From Minisyncoccota bacterium (lineage in GTDB: Bacteria; Patescibacteriota; Minisyncoccia; UBA6257; JAKLIH01), in NCBI GenBank assembly GCA_028702045.1, contig JAQVPP010000010.1, positions 1 through 18,067 of the forward strand: a DNA stretch of 18,067 bases, read 5' to 3'. Both the position numbers and the translations under genes were made by a program. Below the pieces are notes generated by a model. That model did no database searches, was not told where the DNA came from, and saw only the letters and a list, made by a program, of their open reading frames with translations. Each line of letters starts with the position of its first letter. Position 1 is the stretch's first letter. Shown here one piece after another: positions 1 through 8,732 of the stretch.

Positions 1-33
1 TATTTTTGATTGCACTGATTTGTTTTTACCCAT
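1..33 (-). CDS. Start of a possible RloB/AbiLii-like gene (cut by window edge)
   Basis: Only eleven codons are visible, beginning with ATG at 33-31 and reading MGKNKSVQSKI. The ATG shares a base with the TAA stop of the upstream ATPase gene (TAATG), which implies translational coupling. ATPases of this COG1106/AbiLi type are commonly followed by a small RloB-domain (AbiLii-like) protein, and a short basic N-terminus starting MGxxK would suit that family. The call rests on gene order and a few residues, so the identity is inference; the existence of a coupled downstream reading frame is seen directly. Confidence 0.4.
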   Translation of the reverse strand, partial: MGKNKSVQSKI

Positions 34-1301
34 TATATATTTTTATTGAATTTTATATTCTCCAAATCTACAATATATGGTATTGCTCCATACCTGCCAT
101 CTAGATATCTTTGAGTAAAATCAGCATCTTTTCTTTCTGAAAGATCAAACAAAGAAAAAAGTTGTGTTTCAAAATATTTATTTTTTTCTGTAAAATATAT
201 TTGATCTCGTCTTAATAAATTGTTATCTATTAAAGAGGCGTCGTGTGAAGTAAAAATTAACTGTGCGCCAAGTGGATTAAACTCTTTGGAATTAAAAATA
301 GAGACAATATATTGAGACAATAAAGGGTGAAGTCCCAAATCTAGTTCATCAATTAATAATATGCCTTTATTTTTTAATGCCTTTAAGATATACCCCGATA
401 GAGCAAAAAATTCTTTAGTTCCATTGGATTCTTCTTGAAAAAAATCCAAAATTGCCTTATCTTGAGTATCATTATTATTATCAAATATTTTATGATGTAC
501 ACCTATGGTTCTTTCCAGAATAGATTCTTTTTGATTGTTTAGGAAAAACTGTTTTAAAGAGTCTGGTATGGATGAATCTTGAATTAACTTTTTATCTTCT
601 CTTATTTGAATATCATCTATAGCAAAATCTGCTTTATTTAAAAAAGATAAATATTCTTTTTTATTCTTCTCATTATTTAAATTTTGAAAAGAGGCATCTA
701 GGGCATTTCTTCTGTCTTTTGTATTATATATTATATATGTATTGTTTAAGAAATCTATTATTTGTTTTGAAGTTTCTCCATTATATGTTGAAAGAAGAGA
801 TAAGAATAACACATTTTTCCTTGTTTCTTGAATTTTCTTTTGAGAATTGCCTTCTTTAAAAGAATTTTTATTTGATTTTATGTTTTGGCCAGTTCTTTCA
901 AAAAGAACTACATTATTTTTTTCTTTTTTGAGTCATTCTTTTTTAATTTCTTGTTTATTTATTTCAAATCCATAAATATATACTTTATCATTTAATAAAA
1001 AAGTTATCTCAAATAAAGAGGGCTTATTTATTGCATTTTTATTTAATTTAAAAAATTCATTGGGAAGACTTTGTTCTGTATTGCTTAATAAAACAGATTG
1101 GATAACTATTTTTTTAAATTCTTTAAAAGCTTTTAAAATATTTGATTTACCAGATGCATTTTGACCAAAAATACCTATGGTTTTTAAATTTCCATGGATT
1201 GTAGATTCATTTTCAAATGTTTTATCAATACTTGCTTTAAAATTAAGACATATTTCCTTATTAATTGATCTGTAATTCTTTATTTTAAACTTAATTAACA
1301 T
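33..1301 (-). CDS. AAA ATPase of the AbiLi / COG1106 type
   Basis: A 422-residue SMC/ABC-like ATPase, recovered by reading one TGA at 928-930 as Trp (KKEWLKKE). The N-terminus MLIKFKIKNYRS is typical of this family. Walker A is GQNASGKS at residues 46-53, Walker B is ILLIDELD at about 314-321, followed by GLHP, and the H-loop is FTSHD at about 350-354. The tail carries the RRDQIYF and YLDGRYGAIP signatures seen in COG1106/AAA_15 proteins. Family members occur in AbiL and related abortive-infection operons with an RloB-like partner, and the next gene starts inside this gene's stop codon. It has its own promoter and a 21-nt leader without a Shine-Dalgarno site. The ATPase family is secure; the defence role is inferred from family and neighbour. 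Confidence 0.85.
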
Positions 1302-1328
1302 ATTTTAATTTTTATTTAATATATTAAA

Positions 1329-1357
1329 ATAATATACTAAAAAATACTAAAAGTCAA
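1329..1357 (-). promoter_or_regulatory. Promoter of the AbiLi-like ATPase gene
   Basis: On the minus strand a TTGACT -35 box (1357-1352) is separated by 17 bases from a TATTAT -10 box (1334-1329). The predicted start near 1322 gives a leader of about 21 nt to the ATG at 1301. It lies in the gap after the pseudouridine synthase gene, so the ATPase can be expressed independently. Confidence 0.6.
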
Positions 1358-1407
1358 GTGTTTTTAACATTTTTTGTTAAAAAAAGGTAAATTTTGGATA
1401 TTATTTA

Positions 1408-2325
1408 CTAACTTTTTAAATTTTCTAAAATATTACTCAAATCTTTAGGTAAATCTGAGGAAAAAGAATATTCTTTGTTTTTGAAATTAAAATCTAGTTG
1501 AGATGAGTGTAGAAATTGCCTATTAAGGTCATATTTTTTATTAACCTTAGTAGATCCATACTCTGTGTCCCCTATAATAAAGTTAGATATGGCTGCAAAA
1601 TGAACTCTTATTTGATGAGTTCTGCCTGTTTTTAAATTAACTTTTAACAAAGACTCGTTTTTAAATTCTCGTAAAACCTCGTACTCAGTAATAGCTTCTT
1701 TGGTAAATTTGTCTGGAACTACAGCTACTTTTCTTCTATTAAATTTTTGCTGAGATTTGGTAATAGGGATATCTAGTACTCCTTGTTTTTCTTTTAGTTT
1801 ACCAGAAACTAAGGCAATATATGTTTTTTTAATTTCTTTATTTTGAAACTTTGTTTTGAACTCAAAAAAAGATTCATTATTTAATGGGATAATCAATAAA
1901 CCAGAGGTGTCTTTGTCTAACCTATGGACAATACCTGGGCGCAACTTATCTTCCCCTACATTTTTTAAATTAGGGAAGTATTTTATTAAATAATTAGCCA
2001 AGGTATTTGATTGAGAAAAATTAGTTGGGTGCATGGATAAAAAGGCTGGTTTATTTAAAATTAGAAAATCTTGATTTTGAAAAACAATATCTAAAGTAAT
2101 ATCATCATCTGGGACTATTATTTCTTCTGGATCTTCTGTTAAGCTAACTTTGATTTTATCATCTTGTACTAAAAGAAAAGATGTTTTTTTAATTACTTTA
2201 TCATTTACACAAACATCTCCTGATTTGATTAGCTTCTGTATCTTACTCCTGCTCAAATCAAGCTTTTCAGCTAAAAAAACATCTATTCTTTGATTTTCTT
2301 GTTCTGTATATGTATATATTTCCAT
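1408..2325 (-). CDS. RluA-family 23S rRNA pseudouridine synthase with S4 domain
   Basis: A 305-residue enzyme predicted to convert uridine to pseudouridine in rRNA. Residues 1-60 form an S4 RNA-binding domain (QRIDVFLAEKLDLSRSKIQKLI). The catalytic motif HRLDKDTSG carries the nucleophilic Asp, and the C-terminal GRTHQIRVH motif with the following DTEYG is typical of the RluA/RluC/RluD group. Length fits RluD-like enzymes, but the exact target uridine cannot be told from sequence, so no symbol is given. The ATG lies two bases after the TAA of the AAA_14 gene, so the two are probably co-transcribed. The gene ends in TAG and contains no Trp codon of either kind, which is why it is intact even under the standard code. 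Confidence 0.93.
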   Translation of the reverse strand: MEIYTYTEQENQRIDVFLAEKLDLSRSKIQKLIKSGDVCVNDKVIKKTSFLLVQDDKIKVSLTEDPEEIIVPDDDITLDIVFQNQDFLILNKPAFLSMHPTNFSQSNTLANYLIKYFPNLKNVGEDKLRPGIVHRLDKDTSGLLIIPLNNESFFEFKTKFQNKEIKKTYIALVSGKLKEKQGVLDIPITKSQQKFNRRKVAVVPDKFTKEAITEYEVLREFKNESLLKVNLKTGRTHQIRVHFAAISNFIIGDTEYGSTKVNKKYDLNRQFLHSSQLDFNFKNKEYSFSSDLPKDLSNILENLKS

Positions 2326-2327
2326 AG

Positions 2328-3737
2328 TTATAATATTAAAAGGAATAAATTAAAAGGAAGATTGATATATTTATCATGAATACTTAACTCATTACTACAA
2401 ATATTAAATCCATAGTCAATTTGATAATTTTGATTTGTTTTTTCTAGTTGAGAAAAATCTTTATATCCATGTCCTACTTCTATAGCAATTTTTTTATCTT
2501 GAATTTGCACTATAAAGTCAGCTGAATTTTTATTAGGATCGTAAAAAATATTTTTATTGGAAAAGACGCTAAAATACTCTGTTAAATAAAGACCTACTAT
2601 GTCTTCTTTGAGGTTTCCTTCAAATTTTTCTATCTGAGTTTTGTTGGGAGTATTGAATAATATAGCAAATCTATGAGCAGAAAGATAAAATAAGTTTTTA
2701 AAAGGCTTGCCTATTTGGTGTTTAAGATTATAATAAGGGGGTATTCTGTTAATAATTTCAGCTGATTGTAAAACATCTAACATCTTTATTATTGTTGGTT
2801 TACTTTTACCTATTGAGTTAGTTAATTTATCTATAGAGATAGTATCACTTATTGCTAAAATGTTTAAAAGAGACAGAAGTTTATCACTTGTATCTATAGA
2901 AAATCCTTCTATATGTTTAATATCTTGAGATATGACTTTGTTTAAAGAGTTGTAGATTAGTTGAGAGAGAAGTTCTCCTGAATCTGTTTGAGACACTAAT
3001 GGCAATGATCCATACTTTATATATTGTCATATATCTTTGTTTTCAAAACTAGCTAAAAACTCTTGTACTTCTTTTTTTAAATAGACTGCTTTTATTTTTT
3101 CAAATGCATCTTGTGTATTTTTTGACTCAAATATAGCTTGCCCAAGGGCTTGCTTAATATCTTCTTTTAGATTTTTATTAAAACAAATACTTGAATACTC
3201 TGTAAAAGAAAGAGGAGAAAGTTTAACTTTAAGAGATCTCCTTTCTCCATCAGCTGTTTGATTTATATCTATTGCAGAAGAACCTGTTGCTATGATAAAA
3301 ACATTGGAGCTTGTGTCATAAATAGTTTTTAATATTTTGGACCAATTAGGATCACAGTGTACTTCATCTAGAAAAATAAATAATGGTTTTTTTAATTTTA
3401 GAAAAGATCCCTCTGATTCTTGTATTAGGTTAAATAGATCCTTTAAGTCTTTTTGATAATATTGTATAAAACGATCTATAGAGAAATATAAAGCATCTAT
3501 GTTTAATTCTTTAGAAATATATTCATATAATTGGAAAAGTAGAACAGTTTTGCCTACCCCTCGTACTCCACTGATATTTATTCATGGGAAATTCTTGTTA
3601 TCTTGCAAATAATTATCTATATATTTCTTTAATTTAAAATACAGGCTTCTTTTTGGAAGTGGATTGCCTTTAAAATAAAGCTTTTGACTTATTAATAACT
3701 TTGTTTCTTCTTGATTTTTATATTTTAAATCTATCAT
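2328..3737 (-). CDS. AAA_14/DUF4143-type ATPase
   Basis: A 469-residue ATP-binding protein of the AAA_14 plus DUF4143 architecture. Two TGA codons are read as Trp (FPWINIS and DIWQYIKYG). Walker A is GVRGVGKT at residues 57-64, Walker B is FIFLDEV near 121-126 followed by DPNW, and the sensor segment is IATGSSA. A winged-helix-like segment (about 270-310) precedes a C-terminal nuclease-like fold ending in SADFIV and IAIEVGHGYKD, where Gly stands where PD-(D/E)XK enzymes usually have the catalytic Lys. The family is abundant in archaea, CPR bacteria and host-associated bacteria and its role is not settled. The upstream promoter is near consensus, and rluA-type synthase follows two bases after the stop. 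Confidence 0.87.
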
Positions 3738-3744
3738 ATTAATA

Positions 3745-3768
3745 ATACTTATTAATTTTGATAAGTAT
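3745..3768. repeat. Inverted repeat overlapping the AAA_14 promoter (operator-like)
   Basis: ATACTTAT (3745-3752) and ATAAGTAT (3761-3768) are perfect 8-bp inverted arms around an 8-bp centre. The dyad covers most of the -10 box and the predicted start site, which is the usual position of a repressor operator. It could also fold as a 5' hairpin of the mRNA. AT-only dyads arise easily in this base composition, so the regulatory reading is tentative. Confidence 0.35.
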
Positions 3769-3792
3769 ATAATAATAAAATAGATTTGTCAA
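3764..3792 (-). promoter_or_regulatory. Near-consensus promoter of the AAA_14 / rluA-type operon
   Basis: The minus strand reads TTGACA (3792-3787), 17 bases, then TATACT (3769-3764), one mismatch from the sigma-70 consensus overall. The predicted start near 3757 leaves a leader of about 20 nt to the ATG at 3737. It is the strongest promoter in the window and sits beside a dyad and two tandem hairpin repeats. Confidence 0.72.
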
Positions 3793-3793
3793 C

Positions 3794-3855
3794 TTACCTG
3801 TCAAATTAGTTTTACAGGTAGAGGCGTTTACCTGTCAAATTAGTTTTACAGGTAG
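3794..3855. repeat. Two tandem copies of a 28-bp hairpin-forming repeat
   Basis: A 28-bp sequence occurs twice with no mismatch, at 3794-3821 and 3828-3855, separated by 6 bases (period 34). Each copy is an inverted repeat, TACCTGT, a 12-nt centre, ACAGGTA (3795-3820 and 3829-3854). The pair fills the gap between the TAG stop of the polysaccharide operon (3856-3858) and the -35 box of the AAA_14 promoter. No U-tract follows either hairpin, so these are not ordinary intrinsic terminators. Possible roles are a two-site operator, mRNA 3'-end protection or a mobile-element scar. Confidence 0.85.
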
Positions 3856-5163
3856 CTAATATGTTTTAGTTTCAAATGGGGCCCTGATTGTTTGTAAGAT
3901 AATTAATACATCTAAAGCAAATGACCTATTTATTAAATAATATAAGTCATATTCAAATTTTTCCTTATATTCCTCTATTTTGTCTGTATATCCAAAATGT
4001 GTTTGAGCCCAACCAGTAATGCCTGGTCTAATTTTATGTTTGACTATATAGTAGTCAATTTGATCACAGGCTTGATAATCAATACTAGTAACTTCTGGGC
4101 GTGGACCTACTAGAGACACTTCTCCTTTTAGTAGATTAATGGCTTGAGGAACTTCGTCAATATGTATTTTTCTTAATATTTTACCTATTTTGGTTATTCG
4201 AGTATCTTTTTTAGTAGTAAATGGGGAGATAAGATCAGAGCCTTGATACATTGTTCTATACTTATACATAGAAAATTGTTTTTGGTCTTTGCCTGATCTT
4301 TTTTGCTTATATATAACAGGACCCTTGGACTCTAACTTAATTAAAAGAGCAACTAATGGAAAAGTAAGGATAAAGGTTAAGAAAAATAGTATACCTATAA
4401 AAATGTCAAAGCATCTTTTTAAAGCTTCGTAAAACTCTTTCTGCTCAAAGTGATTAAGTATCCATTCTTCATCTATTTCTTCTAAAGGAATCTTTTTGAA
4501 TACATCCATGTAAAAAGTAGCTAAATCAATTGACTCTATTTTCTTATTGATAAATGGGAAAAGCATCTTATTAACTTCCTTCACATCTTTTGTATATACT
4601 ACAAGGTCAATATTTTCTTGAATAATTAAATTTTTAATTTGAGATATGTTTTCCTCAAAGCTAGGAAAATGATATTTGATATGATAGTTGTACTGTTTAT
4701 TGTTAAGTAAAAAGTTCTTAACCTTTTCTTCTATTTTAGAATTGCCTATTAAAACTAGGTTGATTCTTTTTTGAGTCTTTAGGTAGTTGTTGATAATTGA
4801 CCTGTAAATTAAAAATAAAATAGTAAAGGCTCCTAAGATAAATAAAAGATTTCTTTTTGGTGTAAAGTCTGGAGCAAAGAAGTAAAGCAAAACAACTGAT
4901 CCTAGAAAACAAACAACTAAAGCCTGGATAGCTAGGCTATAGAAGCGTAAATCATTTTTTAAAGTATTGGTCTCATATAGATGAAATATGAGAAAAATAA
5001 TTAATCAAAAAACAAATAATAATGAAAAGGGAACTAGGTTTCTATCTAAGATGTCTTGATATAAGGAAAAACTATTTCTTAAAAATAAACCTGAAAAAAA
5101 GGCTATGTAAAATACCCCTATGTCTCCTAAAAATATAATAATGTTTTTAAATTTATTATTCAT
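3856..5163 (-). CDS. Polyprenyl-phosphate sugar-1-phosphate transferase (initiating enzyme)
   Basis: A 435-residue membrane protein of the WbaP/WcaJ/EPS sugar-transferase family, which starts a surface polysaccharide by placing a sugar phosphate on undecaprenyl phosphate. The N-terminal part (about residues 1-120) has several membrane segments and includes one TGA-Trp (VFWLII). A nucleotide-binding-like middle domain (INLVLIGNSKIEE) follows. The catalytic domain runs from about residue 245: KRCFDIFIG membrane helix, KRSGKDQKQFSMYKYRTM, DEVPQ (336-340), SLVGPRPE (about 350-357) and RPGITGWAQ. The sugar cannot be told. The chosen ATG at 5163 overlaps the end of the flippase gene by 8 bases. Last gene of the operon, ending in TAG. 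Confidence 0.92.
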
Positions 5164-6424
5164 TTTCTTTTTCTTGATTAGAATATAGCAAATTATTTTT
5201 ATTTTTAAAAGCAATATAGCAAATATATGCATTACCTATTAATAAGAATATGGTTGAGATTAAGGTGGTAACTGCTGCACCATTAAAACTATACACTGGA
5301 ATGACAAATATATTTAAGACAATATTTAAGGTGGCCATAAATATGTTAGTAAATAATATCTTTTTATCTTGATAAAGAGCAAAAGCCAGTGAAAAGAATA
5401 TGTTGTTGATGTAATAAAGGGCAGCTGTAATACAAAGAATAGTTAATGAGAAACTAGCTGAAATATACTCTTGTCCATAAATTAATTGCATGATAAACTT
5501 AGGGAAAAATATACCAGCAATAGCTAAAGCAATAGCACATCCCAGTGAAGTGATAGTTAATGAGACTAGTGTTTTTTTTATTGATTTTTTTTCCTTGAAA
5601 GCTTTGGTGAAAATTGGAATATATATATTAGGTAAGATTATAGCTGGAGCAATAACAGCATTAAATAATTTTTGCGAAGCACCATATAACCCTGTTGCTT
5701 GTATTTGATTATATAGACCTAGCATAAATAAGTCAAAAGAAACATATATGTTCCAAAATAGGGTCATCATAGCAGAATACCATGACTGCTTTAATATGTT
5801 TTGGTGAATCTGCTTGCTGGTTTTGATAATTAAGTTTTTATTCTTTTTGATAAATATGAAAATGACAAAGAATAAAGATAATAATGCTTCAATTAAGAAA
5901 GCTACGGATATACTTAAGGCAGTTCCTTTTAAAAAGGTAATTCAGATACCTAGTCCTAAGATAAACAGACTTCTAGATATCTTAACTATACCTCTTATTT
6001 TTAAATTATTTTCTGCTTCAAAATAAGAGAAGAATGTCTCAATGAATAAGTTACATACTCCAGCAAGCCATAAAGTTCAGATTAATTGATGAGTAGTTGG
6101 ATCTTTTGAAACAAAAAAAGTCACAATAAAAACAACTAAACTACTTATAGCAGAAACTTTGAGCTTTAAAGAAATTGCATAAGCAAAATGATCTCTTTTG
6201 TTCTGTAATACAGAATACTTTCTCCTTAAGACAGCTGGTATACCTAGGTCTGCTAAAAAAGAAAAAATTACATAAAAAGATAAACCAAAGGAAAATAACC
6301 CAAACTCACTTACCCCTATTTCTCTAGCAACTATTAGAAATAAAAATAACTTGCCTATATGAGAAAATATCTGAGAACCAAAGAGTCATAATGTGTTTTT
6401 AAAATTATGCGCTATCCTATTCAT
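5156..6424 (-). CDS. Polysaccharide flippase (Wzx / MATE-like, oligosaccharide flippase family)
   Basis: A 422-residue integral membrane protein with roughly twelve hydrophobic segments, expected to flip lipid-linked oligosaccharides across the cytoplasmic membrane. The N-terminus has the family pattern (LWLFGSQIFSHIGKLFLFLIV followed by EFGLFSFGLS), and the central LYGASQKL and C-terminal NGAAVTTLIS segments fit the flippase family. Three TGA codons are read as Trp (TLWLFG, LIWTLW, GIWITF), and LIWTLW uses TGA and TGG five codons apart or less. Its ATG at 6424-6422 overlaps the TAA of the ligase gene (TAATG), and its own stop lies inside the start region of the sugar transferase, so the three are translationally coupled. 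Confidence 0.92.
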
Positions 6425-8634
6425 TATTTATAATTAATTTGTTTAAGAAAATCATCTACTACTTTTTGATATCTTTTGTCTGCTTTAAGAATCATATCTG
6501 TTACTTCTAGTACTTTGGCTTTATTGCCTAAATGAGCATATGCAGAAGCTAAGTTAGCAAAATATTGCATATTGCTTGGATCTTCCTGGCAAAGGTCTAG
6601 ATAAGGTTGGATGTAGTCATCTTCTCTATGTAAGGCTCTAGCTACATCAGCAAGTTTTTTATTATATTCTGAATTATAGCCAAAATTAGCCTTAACCCCT
6701 AAGATATAATTATCTAAAGATTTGTGATAATCCTTAAGAGAAAGGTAAATATATGATTTTTTATAATATGGGTCTGGGAAATAATCTGTAAAATCTAATA
6801 TTATATCAAGATCATGCAAAGCATTGTCAAAATCTTTTTGTATAACATATATAGCAGATCTCATGGATAAAAAGTCTACATAGTGAGGAGATTCCTCTAT
6901 GGCTTCATTGATAATTTGCAAACCTCTTTTTAAAGACTCTTCGTCTTCCTTAAGGGCTAAGAATCTTGCCTGAATAGCCTTGAGTAAAAGGTTTTCTGGA
7001 TAAATTTCTAATAATCTATCTATTTCTTTAATATATAGATTGGACATCATGACATCTTGTTCATGAGTAACCTTCATCTTGTAATTATTATCAAAGAATA
7101 TACTTGATGAAGTAATTATGACATCTCTAGATGTATCAGCTGGATGCTCTGTTAGTTTAAGAACATTATAGTATCCATCATCAAAGCTTCCTTTTTGAAA
7201 ACTATCTATAGCTTTAGCGCCATAATAAGAATTGACTATGTTCTTATATCCATGCTCATAAACAAATCAGCCAGAAGCTATGATTACAGGAATAACTAAT
7301 AAGATGATTTTTTTATTAAAATTATTGCTATATTCTTCTTTTTCAGTAAAATGATTAATTGACCCTATGAATCCCATGAGTAAAAAGAAGCCTAAATATG
7401 TCTCAAATGTATCAAATAAGAATATGTTAGAAACAAAGTGGGCAATATATGCTAATCAGAAAATAACTAAGATATCTTTATTGATATTATTCTTTTTAAA
7501 AGATATATATGCTACATAGAAAATTGATGAATATATTGCTAAATAAGTAATAAGGCCTAGAGCTCCTGTATTGGTTGATGCTTCTAAAATTGCGTTGTGT
7601 GGCTTATCATATAGCCTATCGTCAGGAGTAACTTTTAGCATAAGTGGATCAAAATTACGTAAATATGCATATTGGAAAGTCTCATAACCTCAACCTAAAA
7701 TAGTTTTATTTTCTAAAGCCTTTTGGGCTACTTTGGCTGCTACCATTCTGTTTTGGAAGGTTCTTTCTTGAGTATTTATTGTGGTTAATCTTTGTAAATA
7801 TACTCTACTTTGTACAAACTCAGTATCTTTAAAGGCTATAATTGCGCCTAAACTAACTAAACTAAGACAAACAATGGATAATGATATCTTTTTTAATAAA
7901 GATTTTGGCTTGGAAACAATAAAGTAAATTAACAAAATAAAGATGGCAAGTCCTGCAGCAACAATAGTTGCACGAGTACCTGTGCCTAATAGGATAAAGA
8001 ATAAAAATAGTGCGCCAAATAAATACTTGGTGAATATTTTGCTCTGTTCTTTATATTCCAAAGCTCAGAAATATAGAGCAACGAAAATGCCAAAAACAGC
8101 ATAAACTGATAAGAAAGAGGGACTACCTATAAGACCAGAAAATCTTTGACCTTTTAGATTACTGAAAATAGTAAGTCCTGCATAAGAAAATAAAGCATGT
8201 ATACCTACTAATACATTACAAACTAAAAATGAATTTAAGATTGTATGGAAGTTCTTTTTAGATTTAATAATTGATGTGATAAATATATATAGTAGGATAA
8301 ATGAATATAGGCTAACTAATCCAAGCATTCTCTCATTACTAGAGAAAAATGATTGAGCTGGCTCTATACCTAATATTCCTGATATGGTAGAAATTACGCC
8401 ATAAGCAATAAGTGATCATAAAATATAGTTCTTTTTATTAAAGATAGAAAGATATTTTTGAGGGTTTATAGCAACTAGGGCTGTCCAATTAATTGCTAAT
8501 AAACAGATTAACAATCTAAATAATAAAGTCTTAGCTACTATGAAAGGGAAAACTGTATACTTAAGATAAAAAGCTGGAGTAAAACAAATAATAACAAATA
8601 TTACTAAAGCTATGTTTTGCAATTTCTTTTCCAT
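6424..8634 (-). CDS. O-antigen ligase/polymerase-like protein with C-terminal TPR domain
   Basis: A 736-residue protein assembled by reading five TGA codons as Trp. The first 450 or so residues contain many membrane helices and the Wzy_C/WaaL pattern: a large extracytoplasmic loop with NRMVAAKVAQKAL, ILGWGYETF at about 312-320 (Trp315 is TGA) and KPHNAILEASTNTGALG with His346. This domain joins or polymerises lipid-linked glycans. The remaining 200-odd residues form tetratricopeptide-like helical repeats (for example YFANLASAYAHLGNKAKVLEV), probably outside the membrane. Fused ligase-TPR proteins are common in CPR and some other bacteria. It is the first gene of the three-gene operon with promoter at 8690-8662 and a leader of about 21 nt. 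Confidence 0.9.
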
Positions 8635-8661
8635 GATTTATTTTTAATTTATATTAAGTAA

Positions 8662-8690
8662 AATATACCAAAATAATATTATTTTAGCAA
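8662..8690 (-). promoter_or_regulatory. Promoter of the polysaccharide operon
   Basis: The minus strand has TTGCTA (8690-8685), 17 bases ending in TGG, then TATATT (8667-8662), so the -10 is extended (TGn). Start predicted near 8655, ATG at 8634. The -35 box directly follows the U-tract of the upstream terminator, leaving no spare sequence between the two transcription units. Confidence 0.65.
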
Positions 8691-8724
8691 TTAAAAACCT
8701 AAGTAATACGAAAGTACTTAGGTT
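8691..8724 (-). terminator. Intrinsic terminator of the 656-residue protein gene
   Basis: Perfect 10-bp arms AACCTAAGTA (8696-8705) and TACTTAGGTT (8715-8724) with a 9-nt loop; on the minus strand the stem runs into TTTTTAA. It lies 8 bases after the TAA at 8733-8735. Confidence 0.8.
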
Positions 8725-8732
8725 ATTAATGA

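Noticed and set aside
1361..1383. Inverted repeat TTTTTAACA / TGTTAAAAA as a terminator of the pseudouridine synthase gene
   Set aside because: The stem is almost only A/T pairs and no T-run follows on the minus strand, so it is no better than chance in this composition.
3794..3855. CRISPR array
   Set aside because: Only two repeats with a 6-base spacer and no cas gene nearby; the period does not fit.
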